Below, one piece after another: positions 49,901 to 64,000 of a stretch of DNA of 64,000 nt (position 1 is the stretch's first letter; each line of letters opens with the position of its first letter). The DNA is from Nemopilema nomurai. Taxonomy: Eukaryota > Cnidaria > Scyphozoa > Rhizostomeae > Rhizostomatidae. The notes beneath the pieces were generated by a model. The model was not told the DNA's origin and made no database searches. It saw only the letters and a list, made by a program, of their open reading frames with translations. Both the position numbers and the translations under genes were made by a program. The DNA lies in the NCBI GenBank assembly GCA_003864495.1, contig ML133455.1, positions 3,153,767-3,217,766 on the forward strand, written 5' to 3'.

Positions 49901-52900
49901 GCAAGGGAGCCTGGTGCAACAAGAAGGGCCTACTGCAGATTATTGGCATAACCTTAATCAAATTCAGTTAATGGAATTTAGTTAATCAAATCAGTAATTC
50001 GTTATAGCTTTCAAAGATGTTTATCGAAATGATTTTCATGTAGAAGCATCCACCAACGTTAGGGAAACATACTAACATTGGCTCGTGGTCCTAAGTTCAC
50101 AACCGTTGTAGGCAAATAGATATAAAACACATTCTGAAAAAATACCTAAGTCACCCACCTCCCATTTCACTCGGGCTGAGCGAGATGTGACCTGCACCAT
50201 GTCTAAGTTCAAAGGAGAAGTGGATGGTTCTGCAATAAAAAACAATGCGTCAATGACTGATGCAAAAACATGTCACTTCGACCTTGATAATGCTTCATTA
50301 CAAGATCACCAAGAGACGACTGGCTCTGGAAGTGTGCAACACTGCAACATACTGCTGTGAAAGAGGTCCATTCAAGATTGTTCAAAGCAAAAAGCTCTTT
50401 CATAATGCCAGTGAAGGCCAAGCTTACAGGAACTTCAATACAAGAGCACTTTTCTTCAAAAGAAAAGTTGGCTTTAAGCTTAAGACAAGAAATACAAGAA
50501 AGAACTGGGCGCAAAAAGCGTTACCCATCCTTTTTCACTTACTGGCTAGATGAGTACTAACAGTCAAATTGCCAGATTTTCCGTACACAATCGATTTGTC
50601 AGATCTTTTCCGATTAAAACCACACGCAGTTATCAAGTATGTGCTCCAAGGCTTAAGGCCCGTGGCATTGAATTTTGTGACAGTCCCTCCTACAGTGCTT
50701 GTCACTGTCTTTTCACCCTCGACCACCCTACTACCATGTTTTATTCGCTTGTAGGTGATGTAGAAGCCATTGAGGGGTCCGTTCCAAGATCCTGTTGGTG
50801 GTTGCTGTAAAGTTCAAAGTTCAGATATAAGATAGGTTAAAGGTCAAATGTTACATTATTCAAGTTAAATTATAGCCCTAGGTACTTTTCTCATGTCTGT
50901 AGCAAGAGCACGTAAACAAGCAAATTGTGCTATGACTTCATTTAACGCGTTCTAACTTTCACTAACACTTGTACATGATCCAACTTTCTGTTACACTTCT
51001 CACTTTAAATTTCATCTTTAGAAATGCATTTACCTGCCATATCAAGTAAATGAACGTCGGCCCAACACTTCCAGTCGCCATGTATTGTGGCTCAATTTCA
51101 GGGCCTGTTGAAAGGAGTAAGCCATTTCAATAAAATACATACAAGGCTATAAAATACATTCGAGATTTGGTAGGGAATGTTTTAGTCAATATCTTACTAT
51201 TTCCTATTTCAGTTTGTCAGTTTTCTATTTTCATTTATAAACAAAAAGGTTGATATCGTTCTCAAAAGTGTGTTAAATTATACTGAATATCAAACAACAT
51301 TTACATTAGAGTTGCATTGTGAGACTATGAAGCCACAACAGGTTTGGTTATTTTCAACGAATTCGTGTCAAAACTTTCCAAAAAACAGATGAATGCTGAT
51401 TTTACGTATTACATCAAATGTAAAAAAGCATCAAACATTCCATTGTTGGGGAGTGTAAGGAACGTTTTGTTGCTGCTTCAGATAAAATTAGCAGTCGCTT
51501 TACATAAAAGTGTGTCACTGGCCAAGAAGCATAATCAAAATACAAAGACAGGTGTCGAACAAATTGCTACGTGTTTTCGTTCCGCGTTTTCAACTTTCAG
51601 CAAAACAAACAACTTAGCGAAAGGATGACGCACGAATTGCGTTCTCTGCCAAAAAATGTTAGTATGATAACATTATCCTCAACATGCATAGGCTTAATAC
51701 AACAAATTTTCCGGATACCTTGGCCATTGAAAATATCATTGTAATGAATGACGTAACATCCTACCATCAACATCTGTTTGGAACCTGTAAAGCGGGCTTT
51801 CTATTAGGTTCTTCTTTTTTCCTAAGGAGACCTCCATTTGCTTGGGCAGCACTGACATAACATAGATGTTATACTGTGTGTATGGCTTCAGGCCCTTTAT
51901 CATGGCCGTTCTGGACTGGTTGCTGACCACTGGTCCGCGAGTGAATATAAAACTCATATCTGCCTTCAGCTTATACATAACCTCGTAACGAAGAATCGGG
52001 ACCTCCCCTCCACTCGGTTGCACCCAGAATACTTTACCAGTTGTCGAGTCTGTTGTGATTTTTGCAATTCTGGCACGCGGAGGCATTCCTGAAATCAAAA
52101 ACGTGCAAACCTGAACAAAGTTTTTGGAAAAGTTTAAGAGGTTTTCTGACGTAGTGGTCGGGCACTTTCGGTGCATGTGTGCTAAAAATAAATAAGTTTC
52201 AAACAAATAAAAATGGGTTTGCTCACTTAGTATTTTCATAAAAGAAACAAAATAATAGATTCACCTAAGCGCCCAAAAACGTCTACCGAATGCAATGTCT
52301 AGATAAAACAGAAAAACTAGGACTAAACTTACGTATCACTCCATCTATATTGACAATAGCGACATTTTCCATGTAGACCCCCTTCTTCGGCGGAACAAAG
52401 TCAGCAATGCACTTGTATGATCCACGGCAGATAAGATTTTGACCATCCTTGGTGCATCTGAAGTAGGTGAGGATGCTCATGAGGTCGTACGTGATCTTGA
52501 GCTTGACACTTTCCTTGATGTAGGTGCCATTAATTGGCACAACTGTTCTCTCCACAGTGTGGATAGAGCTGGACGACGCACCAGCAAGCTCCACCACCTG
52601 ATTTCCTGGCGTCATAACAAACCACTTGATGGCCATTCCCTTCTGGCCGCTGGCCGTGCACACTGCCTCTACCGAGCCACCTTTGGGAAGCTTGCCAGCC
52701 ATCTTCACATTCATCGACGGGCCTGAACCTATGTAAATGACAAAAGGCTTGTTTGAGGTACATCAAGATCAAAGCAAGATCAAAGCAAGATCAAAATCCC
52801 TTATCGAAAGGAATGCAACAATCTTAGTGGCAAAAGTTGTAGTGACATCAGATGGAAAAATTACTTAAAGCAAGTAAAGAAAAAAATTAGATGGGGTAGA

Positions 52901-55765
52901 TGGTGTTCATATAGGACATGATGCTTTACTTGAAATGAGAATGACTTTGAAATGAGAAAATGTTGCTTCGATTCAGCTTTGGGGAAATGAATATAATTTT
53001 ACATCCAAGCAACACATCAAAAAGCTTGCCAATACAACTGTTTTGCATGGGTATCCTTAGGGGAACAAAAGAGGTTCATTTGAAGAGTATTTGAAGCGTC
53101 ATTGGTATAGCTAGGCCAGCGCCGTTTTCATTTCTATCCGTTTTTGTAAGTAAAAACGCTGTCCGTTCACATTTCTCCGTTTCAAAATGAAAACGCTATG
53201 AAAACGATAGGCGTTCTCATTGCTCTAGCAAAAACGCAGTCACGGCCTCCCTTTCAACGTGAGCCCTTTTGCCACAAAACTGGCGCAAAACCGAAGCCCA
53301 CACACGAAGCCAGGTCATTCTTGATTTTGCATCAAGGAATCGATAAAAAATTGCATCAAGAAATTGCTTTGAAGATTAAATAGTAAACGAAATGATTGCT
53401 ATGCAACTCCGAGCAGAAGCCAAAGCAACAAGATTTGAACAACAATCGTTTTCGCTCCGATGTCAGCTATTTTGAAATACACTGTAATGTGATTATTGGC
53501 GCCTTTAGCATGGAATCTTGCTGCTGTTCTTAGCGTTTTCAAGTGTCTCCGTTTTTGGTGTTCACATTGAAAACGGACCGTTTTCAAAACGCACCGTTTT
53601 CAGATTGATGCGTTTTCGTTAGCGTTTTCAAAAACCTCCGTTTCACATCGGAGCAATGTGAACGCAAGGCCAAAACGGATAAGTTTTGCTCCGTTTTCAT
53701 ATAAAAACGGGGCAGTGTGAGCGGGGCCTAGAAATGCCTACTTTTCTACATATTGCAATTTCACAACATGGCTAGTGAAGGTCAAGGGGTATTTTCTCTA
53801 TATTGTAACTTAACATTTTCAGCTGATGATAGCCATGCCCCCCCCCCCCTTTCCATTTTCACAAAACGAGTACCATTGTGCCTTTTCAATAGGATGAAAT
53901 TTCCCATAAATGGCTAAAGGATTAAACTTCTAATTAAGAGAGATACAATGAAAACGCAGAGATTAGACTCCAGCTATTCAGCTCGCGATGCAGTTGTTTA
54001 TCTAGGAAGTGAGGAAGTGGCACATTCGAGGTTTGACTGTGCCTCCGCTGCGACAAGAATGTGCACAATCTTACGAAATAAAACGGTTAGGCCTGGAGAA
54101 ATTGGTACCGCCCAATGTACATCATCGTCAAAGAAAACCCTTGCCCGAGTAAAGAGTATGTCAAATGGATAAGGCTAAAAAGTGGATTCTTCAAAGGAAA
54201 GCAAAGTGGTGGGGGACGATTGGAAATTACATAACAAAATTAAATTCCTGGCGTCGGGTGCAGGTATTGTGGGCTGCACAGAAAACCGTTCCTTCATCTG
54301 CTGTGTTTTGGTCCTTTAATTTCGTGGCTCAAAAACGTTGATTCCCTGTTTGGTCACCACGTAGGAAGCGTTGTATCTTTGAACATCCTTCTACAACTAT
54401 TCTGCTAACTTAACTGCGTTTGCAACCAACTAGCTTTTCTGCAATTACGTAATCGTTTATCGAACTTTCTGCTTGGATTAGGGCAAAGAGTCAGTTAGTC
54501 TGTCTAGCTTTGCAAACAACGAGACGCAAATGCCTTCCTGATAATTCAATTTTTTGCTTGGGGCTTCAGATTCGGCATAATTCATAATAGTTATAGGCAG
54601 GGACGATTCTAGCCTGAGAAAACCGGGGGGGGGGGGGGTTGGTGGTGGTGAGGTGGTTGCCATCACAGAAAATCCTAAGATAGTAGTGTACGGACACAAT
54701 AAATATACAAAATATTTCAAATAATGTGAAGTTATGAATTAATGCACGCGGCAGTTTAGGGAGAATACCAAAGCAATTCATACCAGAAGCTATGTATAAA
54801 GCCCATGGGCGGAAACACTAATCAAAACCGAGGCCCCACCCTAGCCGGTTATAAAACTTCATATGAAGGCCAACTTATATCGCATTGATACAGCATTAAG
54901 AGTTTTGGCGCCTTCCTGTTGCCGAATTCCAAGAAGTATTAAAGCGCGAATTAGTCTTAAAGCCGCGAGTAAACCTGTTAGCTAGACGGTCAACTTGAGA
55001 GAAGAGAGAGGAATAAGGAAGTATTTCACTAGAATCCGGATTCGAGAGCGCCTCCAACTCGGACAGCCCCTCGCACAAGCTGGCTTTGTGAAAGCCGGGA
55101 CTATGGTCCATTACAGCTTCTTTAATAACCTTGGCAATCCAAGCGACAACAACAACCACAGAAATTTGGCTTGTCACAAACGAGACAGATTTGCTTGTGA
55201 AAACTCGATACCTTGGTAATATTTAACAAAAGGGCTCTGGTTATGCAACTGGCACGAAACAGACTCTTGATTCAAAAGCCGCCTCTACACTTCACTGTTA
55301 TTGCTTGGTGTGACATTTTCTGGTGAATGAAATGAAGGGGCCGAGACTAACTTTTTCATGTTAGCGGACCGTGCAATGGGGCTATAGGCTAGAGACCTAC
55401 TTGAACAAAAACACCTTGCGAGCTTTTGTGCCAATCCGAGTACATGATTTGACACGATCTCGCAAGTTGTAGGGACTAAACACAAGCCAACAACGAACAA
55501 CATCGAATGCAACGAAACGGAACACTCTTAATATGAGATCAGAATTCAGCTAGGCAGAATGATTTCTTGTTCGGAAGTAGCTACTACGTAGTGTCCCGCT
55601 GCAATCAAGCTTTATCAATTTGCTCCTGGGATTATTTATCCGCGATTCGTCAAAAAGGACCTAATCCTTCATGCACGCATCTCTTTAAAAATAATAAACA
55701 TCTGACTTACCTTTACAAAACGTCGTAGCAACGAGGAAAACTACGAAACTAATCAACGTCTTCAT
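37302..55765 (-). CDS. RPTP-B: LAR-like receptor tyrosine phosphatase with one Ig-like and eight FN3 domains
   Basis: A type I membrane phosphatase of about 1730 residues, complete from signal peptide to stop. Coding exons: 55765-55711, 52728-52333, 52088-51765, 51104-51034, 50804-50543, 50229-50159, 49910-49652, 49503-49433, 49014-48750, 48399-48329, 47969-47708, 47596-47526, 47266-47008, 46831-46502, 46068-45848, 45405-45351, 45223-45094, 44924 to about 44708, 44156-44032, 43670-43583, 43259-43180, 42857-42821, 42393-42296, 42034-41915, 41776-41625, 41355-41220, 40909-40760, 40308-40209, 39697-39621, 39388-39254, 38881-38747, 38402-38248, 37861-37726, 37376-37302. The start is the ATG of [19 protein letters not shown], a clear signal peptide. 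The juxtamembrane exon does not keep phase with its strong donor. Intron positions in D1 and D2 match RPTP-A, showing common descent. Predicted role: phosphotyrosine signalling at the plasma membrane through an adhesive ectodomain. Confidence 0.87.
39913..40198. repeat. 16-bp minisatellite, about 17-18 copies, at an RPTP-B splice donor
   Basis: The unit TTGCAAACACATTCAT (variant ACATACAT) repeats almost perfectly. Because 16 is not a multiple of 3, all three + frames are open and give the same 16-residue periodic peptide; this is a repeat artefact, not a gene. On the minus strand the array starts within about 10 bases of the donor of exon 40308-40209. Confidence 0.95.
41220..45223 (-). other. 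RPTP-B transmembrane segment and catalytic domain D1
   Basis: Exon 45223-45094 carries the TM segment ([20 protein letters not shown] then MYRK). After an acidic juxtamembrane exon, D1 begins with the LAR-like [20 protein letters not shown] wedge at 44156-44032. Motifs in order: [49 protein letters not shown], the WPD loop WPDYGIP, the P-loop [11 protein letters not shown] and the Q-loop NMVQTEDQY. All catalytic residues are present. D1 should be active. Confidence 0.88.
43340..43512. repeat. diverged tandem repeat in RPTP-B intron
   Basis: Two diverged copies of a roughly 75-80-base unit share the phrases CCAT(T/C)TCAGACA(G/C)AATTGT, CCAACTCAAG and TCAAACAATACTGT, with shorter internal echoes. 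It lies between exons 43670-43583 and 43259-43180. Non-coding. Confidence 0.55.
45351..52088 (-). other. RPTP-B eight FN3 repeats, five built from a duplicated exon pair
   Basis: FN3-1 is exon 52088-51765. FN3-2 to FN3-6 are each encoded by a 71-nt exon plus a 259-265-nt exon: 51104-51034 with 50804-50543, 50229-50159 with 49910-49652, 49503-49433 with 49014-48750, 48399-48329 with 47969-47708, and 47596-47526 with 47266-47008. The inner intron is phase 0, directly after the B-strand W and one residue. The outer introns are phase 1. The second exons share NG(P)(I/L)(D/N)G(Y/F) and a P-W-S-(T/S)-Y corner. FN3-7 is exon 46831-46502; FN3-8 is 46068-45848 plus 45405-45351. A basic RRRRE stretch in FN3-7 might be a proprotein-processing site of the LAR type, but it lies within the fold, not next to the membrane. 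Confidence 0.85.
49058..49218. repeat. GATAT pentanucleotide microsatellite in RPTP-B intron
   Basis: About 30 copies of TGATA/GATAT, near perfect at the left and increasingly interrupted at the right (TACGATATGG, TATGGTATGG). It lies in the FN3-4 inner intron, between 49503-49433 and 49014-48750. Confidence 0.95.
52768..52796. repeat. 10-bp short tandem repeat
   Basis: AAGATCAAAGC occurs about three times in a row just upstream (transcription sense) of the acceptor of the Ig-like exon of RPTP-B. Confidence 0.7.
53114..53728. mobile_element. non-autonomous TIR element in the first intron of RPTP-B
   Basis: The ends are GGCC…GGCC flanked by TA on both sides (53112-53113 and 53729-53730). The left end CCGTTTTCATTTCTATCCG and the inverted right end CCGTTTTTATATGAAAACGG are imperfect mirror images. 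Both arms carry many copies of CCGTTTTC/GAAAACG and GTTCACAT. The left arm lacks about ten bases present in the right TIR (CGCTCACACTG in inverted sense), so one end is eroded. 615 bp with no transposase frame. The superfamily is unclear: the TA target fits Tc1/mariner, whereas the subterminal word repeats are hAT-like. Confidence 0.65.
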
Positions 55766-57250
55766 GTTGGCAGCGTCCACAATCTTTGCTTGCTCTGTTA
55801 AAACTCTAGGATAACTTGCAAAATGGTTAATCTTCTCACAGCGTCTATCAGCATGTATTATTCTTTGTGCTAAGACAGTTTTTCATAAAAACCCACACCT
55901 ATTACCGCATATCACTCGCCAGCTACTACAGAATGTCAAATGTACACAACAGAACTTCTGCAGATACCAAAGCATTTATCTATTTACCCAAACAATTGTT
56001 CTATGAGCCGTGTGTAAACCTGTCAACAGGAACAGACTGCAAGAGCGAACGCAGCTCAACAGCAACGAAAGAGGCCCCATTTCCGGCAAAGCGCTTATCT
56101 GGTTGGATCCCTGTTCAAACTGCGAGCCCCCAATGTTATTGTTTAGAACTTCATTTACTACTTCCTCCTTTCTCAGTCGCGATCAATGGCTTGATTAGCG
56201 ATTTGCAGGAATCGAAGGCAGGCATTGAAGGAAGCCAGGATGATAGTTCGGGGAGGCGGCAAAGGAGTTGTTTTGACAAAATGTCGAGAGAAGAAAGAGT
56301 TTGCTTCCGATGTTTTCCTTGCTCCGAAACTAAAACTGACATCTATCCTGCAAGCCCCGCCCCGAAAGATTTCATCATGACTCTCTCCAGTCAGGCTGGT
56401 TCAACTCCACAGGACAAACAGAGACAATGATGAAAATCATCGACAAGTTTTTGTTAGGGGGGCTAGAACCTGCAATGCACAATCGAGCGTGAACTGGAAA
56501 TTCAGAAAAGGCTATTTTAGCTCATTTCGTATTAACAAACGTCAATTTTCTATTAAGCCCCCGGTGGCTTATTTATTTTTCGAGGTCCTAGAGGGAGGAT
56601 TAATAGGGAGGGGGCTTATTGGAGAGGAGGGCTTATTTCGATAACCAAGATCAAGGTCACAAACAATTATTTTTTTTCCTTTACTTTTCTGGTTTATAAC
56701 TAAAAACGAAAATGTATAACAAAACAGTGGCTGAAATCTAATTACTAAATTATGGAATTCAATAAAAGTTTTGGTTTATGGTGATATTACCACGAAATAC
56801 ATCATGAACTATCACTAAATCATTGCACTTTACTTGTAGTCTTTTTTGTATGAAAGTAGAGAGAGGGGGCTTAATAGAGAGGGGGCTTATTTCAAAATTT
56901 CTGCTTAGAAGGAGTAACTTTAAGAGAGGGAGCTTAATTGAGTTTTTTACGGTTTCAAGCGTTGTGGAGTTTATCTTAAAGTTAAGGTGTGGTATTGGAA
57001 AGCAAGGAAAACAGAAAATTCCGGTTGCAAGCTCTATATTCGAAAGATGTTGTCAGGAATTGGTACTTGGAGACCCTTGTACTAGGATGAAATTTGAGTT
57101 GATGCCGGTAGGAACAATACAGATGGTAAGAGACTTTCAATCGATTTGTCAATGCTCCAGAAGACAAAGAACCTAGAGAGTAGAACTGTGCTCACCCCTG
57201 CCCTTGCTTGTTACACCACACAGTCCTAGCTCCATACCTAATTTTAAGGA
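55766..57250. other. RPTP-B 5' flank with a motif-free open frame and G-rich repeats
   Basis: The minus-strand promoter of RPTP-B should lie just above 55766. A 187-codon open frame on the + strand (55867-56430) has no recognisable domain and is about what chance allows in 64 kb, so it is not called a gene. At 56555-56640 and 56865-56945 there are several copies of the word GAGGGGGCTTA(A/T)T, pieces of a degenerate tandem or interspersed repeat. Confidence 0.5.
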
Positions 57251-57279
57251 AATTTTATCACTGCACATTTTACAAGAAA

Positions 57280-58199
57280 TCAAGGGTGGCTGTAGGAAGG
57301 AAGAAGTAATTTGCCACAGGCACGCACGCAATGACGGAAGTCATTGACTGAAACAGTTAGGGGTTCTGGGGGGGGGGTGTCCTGATATTTTGCCATTTCT
57401 GAGGCCTTAAAATGGCTTAGGATCCAGCAAATTAAATGAAAACTAACGGTTCGTTTTGCTGAAACGTGAAAATAGGTAGAAATTGCTGCTAATTTCTTAA
57501 CCAAGTGATCAATTTCTGGGACACTCTTACATAAGTCTTTGTTTGCATTTGCAGTTGAATGCACTGCACAAACAGACTTTAGGAGGGGAGTGTCGATGTC
57601 TAATTTCCTTCGGTCGTCATCCAGAAGCTTCCATAGACCCCGATGCTCTCCAACATTCTTATTTTCCCCGTCAGTTGAAAGATGAGTTATCACTTTCATT
57701 ACTTCTTCGAAGCCAACAGTGTCGTCTGCTCCCAGTTTCAATGCTGCGAGGCACCAGGATCACTCACGTGTCCAATGCCAATAAACTTGAGATCTGGCTT
57801 CCCATTTTCATCGACTACATTAAATAGCATGTATTGATGATCCTTCTGCGTCTTATCCATGGACGCATCAAAGCGAAGAGATGCAGCAATGCAGGAATGA
57901 ATTTCTTTCTAGAATTTTGGCAGGTCAGAACTGACTATAGCGCGCAAAAGTTATTGTGCAACTGGGGGTCGAATATACTGCAGATCAAAGTCAGAAGGCG
58001 TGTATGGTTGGAAAGGTTGAGATTGTAGTTGAATTCATGAGCAAGGGCTGACAGAATCATCGCACGTGTTGCGGCTAGAGCTTGTTTCCTCGTCCTCGCT
58101 AACTTCTTTTTCTGTCTTTTCATGTTCCTTCGATGTCTTTTTTCCAGTCGTTGATGAATTAAAAAATCTATCAATCGTACCTTGCTTCTTGGACGACAT
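57280..58199 (-). pseudogene. broken hAT-like (ZMYM/KIAA1586-like) transposase gene
   Basis: Three minus-strand pieces in different frames belong to one decayed gene. 58199-58035 is an N-terminus with SKKQGTIDRFF and a Lys/Glu-rich low-complexity stretch, closed by a stop. About 57885-57742 reads FDASMDKTQKDHQYMLFNVV, then IGHVSDPG. About 57745-57280 reads STDGENKNVGEHRGLWKLL, then AVHSTANANKDLCKSVPEID and YFHVSAKRT. The order 'D-x-S-x-D', 'TDG-N-x-x-G', 'H-x-x-N-L/A-x-K-D' and 'F-x-x-S-x-K-R' resembles hAT-type transposase cores and KIAA1586-like proteins. Stops and frame changes, plus a missing middle region, make it non-functional. The exact family is uncertain. Confidence 0.65.
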
Positions 58200-58555
58200 T
58201 GTTCAGTAGTTTGAAGTCACTTTTGCTTTTGAAAACGTTCTCATTAGGATGTTTATACCAACGTTAAGTTAACTATAAATATTCTATCTTGTTTTTACGT
58301 CTCCTTCCTGTTTTATTCTGGGAAATATATACACTTGAATAGGTTTTGGAACTCAATCAAGACTCTTCTAAAACAATCTTGATGATCTTTTTGACATTTT
58401 GAAATTCTGTCAGGTTCAGAATTCTGAAAGTCCGAAAATTCTAAAAATTCTGGAATGCGTTAGATTTGGTAAAGCAGTTAAACTTTGCAATATGTATGTA
58501 CAGAAAAAGTCATGACCCTTTTTTAAGTATGACGAAAATGACAAAGCACCGTTTT

Positions 58556-58628
58556 TATCACTGCACATTTCATGATTTATCACTGCACGTTTTCAGCTTA
58601 TCACTGCACAAATTGGTTATCACTCCAC
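58556..58628. repeat. about 20-bp repeats of TTATCACTGCAC next to the transposase remnant
   Basis: TTATCACTGCAC occurs at 58556, 58577 and 58598, and as TTATCACTCCAC at 58617, a period of about 20. A single copy in the same orientation lies on the other side of the transposase remnant at 57254-57265. They may be subterminal transposase-binding repeats of the dead element. Confidence 0.6.
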
Positions 58629-58639
58629 ACTAAAATTAG

Positions 58640-59282
58640 GTATGCCTAGCCCAGCAGTGCTGAAAATAATTATTCTTCATTTACTCCTGACTCAAGCAAA
58701 AACATGCCACAACACCATCACTCGCATCAGCCATCATATTTCATCATGTCAAATCACTATATATCGTCATCTTAATTTTTCATCTTGATTTGAATTGGTT
58801 TTTAAAGTTTAATAAGTCTAACTAACTCGTCTCATATGGTCAGTTCAAAAGAGAATTTACGTCGCCTCAACGACAACGCACTTCCTCAAGTATTGAAGTT
58901 TCTTGATTTTTTGCTGACTTTTCAGTACATAATTCCTATATACATCTCCTAATCATAAGACAATGCCCACGCTAGTGTAACAAGATTGTGGAATCTACTT
59001 CTAAATGACGGACTTCATTGTAAATTTTCTATAAAAACACTCTATGAAAAATATATTGCTTATGATATCTTCAGAATAAAGGCACTTCCTCTTTTAGAAT
59101 CTTGTTACCAGAAAAGCGCTTCCCCTTTTCTCGAGAAAGTCAGATAGCACAGAGCCATTGGAAGTTTAAAAGGATGCTTCTGAGTGCCTCTGCGTGTTTC
59201 CTAGAAGAAGCCAGGTTGCATAAAAGGGTTCTAACAAGCATGATGCAACATAGCCTCGGTTCGATTGCTTCCGATAAGAAAG
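58640..59282 (+). promoter_or_regulatory. FARSA: FARSA upstream region
   Basis: About 640 bases between the dead transposon and the FARSA start codon. The promoter and 5' UTR must lie here, but no TATA box or defined element was recognised. A 74-codon open frame (59102-59326) overlaps the true start in another frame and is discounted. Confidence 0.35.

Positions 59283-64000
<4,718 letters not shown>

Larger units (their letters stand above)
52333..55765 (-). other. RPTP-B signal peptide and Ig-like domain
   Basis: The signal exon 55765-55711 is followed by a 3-kb intron and exon 52728-52333. That exon encodes one Ig-like unit: [16 protein letters not shown], then [17 protein letters not shown]. 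The arrangement (B-strand Cys, TASG/NASG-GQ-GM turn, Trp, C-x8-C-x5-C) matches the first Ig-like domain of RPTP-A. No discoidin exon was found in the large intron. Confidence 0.75.

Noticed and set aside
55867..56430. 187-codon + strand open frame upstream of RPTP-B
   Set aside because: No domain, no biased composition and no splice context. One frame of this length is roughly what chance gives in 64 kb on two strands.

Overview
The window looks like AT-rich nuclear DNA of an early-branching animal, most likely an anthozoan cnidarian (coral or sea anemone). The basis is intron-rich metazoan genes with GT-AG introns, an intronless rhodopsin-family receptor, LAR-like receptor tyrosine phosphatases, short TIR elements and a tRNA-derived SINE. 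No prokaryotic, organellar or viral features were seen. The organism call is inference; no marker gene fixes it.

Layout. 1-13 kb is gene-poor: one single-exon GPCR (5125-6129, +), two short TIR elements (1983-2340 and 7896-8077) and a G-rich minisatellite. About 13.2-28.3 kb (-) holds a receptor tyrosine phosphatase, here RPTP-A, with at least 28 coding exons. Its order is signal peptide, F5/8C (discoidin), two Ig-like, four FN3, TM, active phosphatase domain D1, degenerate D2. 30.1-35.5 kb (-) is SNRPA1 (U2 snRNP A'), eight exons, complete. 37.3-55.8 kb (-) is a second receptor phosphatase, RPTP-B, with about 34 coding exons: signal peptide, Ig-like, eight FN3, TM, D1, D2. 56-58.7 kb holds a broken hAT-like transposase gene and G-rich repeats. 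59.3 kb to the right edge (+) is the 5' two thirds of FARSA, the cytosolic phenylalanine-tRNA ligase alpha subunit.

How the parts relate. The two phosphatases are diverged paralogues on one strand, separated only by the unrelated housekeeping gene SNRPA1. Their D1 domains keep the full catalytic apparatus. Their D2 domains have decayed differently: RPTP-A lost the catalytic cysteine, while RPTP-B kept Cx5R but has an altered WPD loop. SNRPA1 (splicing) and FARSA (translation) are housekeeping neighbours without a visible functional link.

Exon coordinates were read by eye from splice signals, phase continuity and family resemblance, so individual boundaries may be off by a few bases. Two places do not read through cleanly: an FN3 exon of RPTP-A and the juxtamembrane exon of RPTP-B. 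Both fit a one-base deletion in the assembly or allele. I found no convincing new multi-gene system. The most unusual items are the discoidin-bearing receptor phosphatase, its paralogue built from repeated 71-nt plus ~260-nt exon pairs, and their shared four-cysteine Ig-like module.
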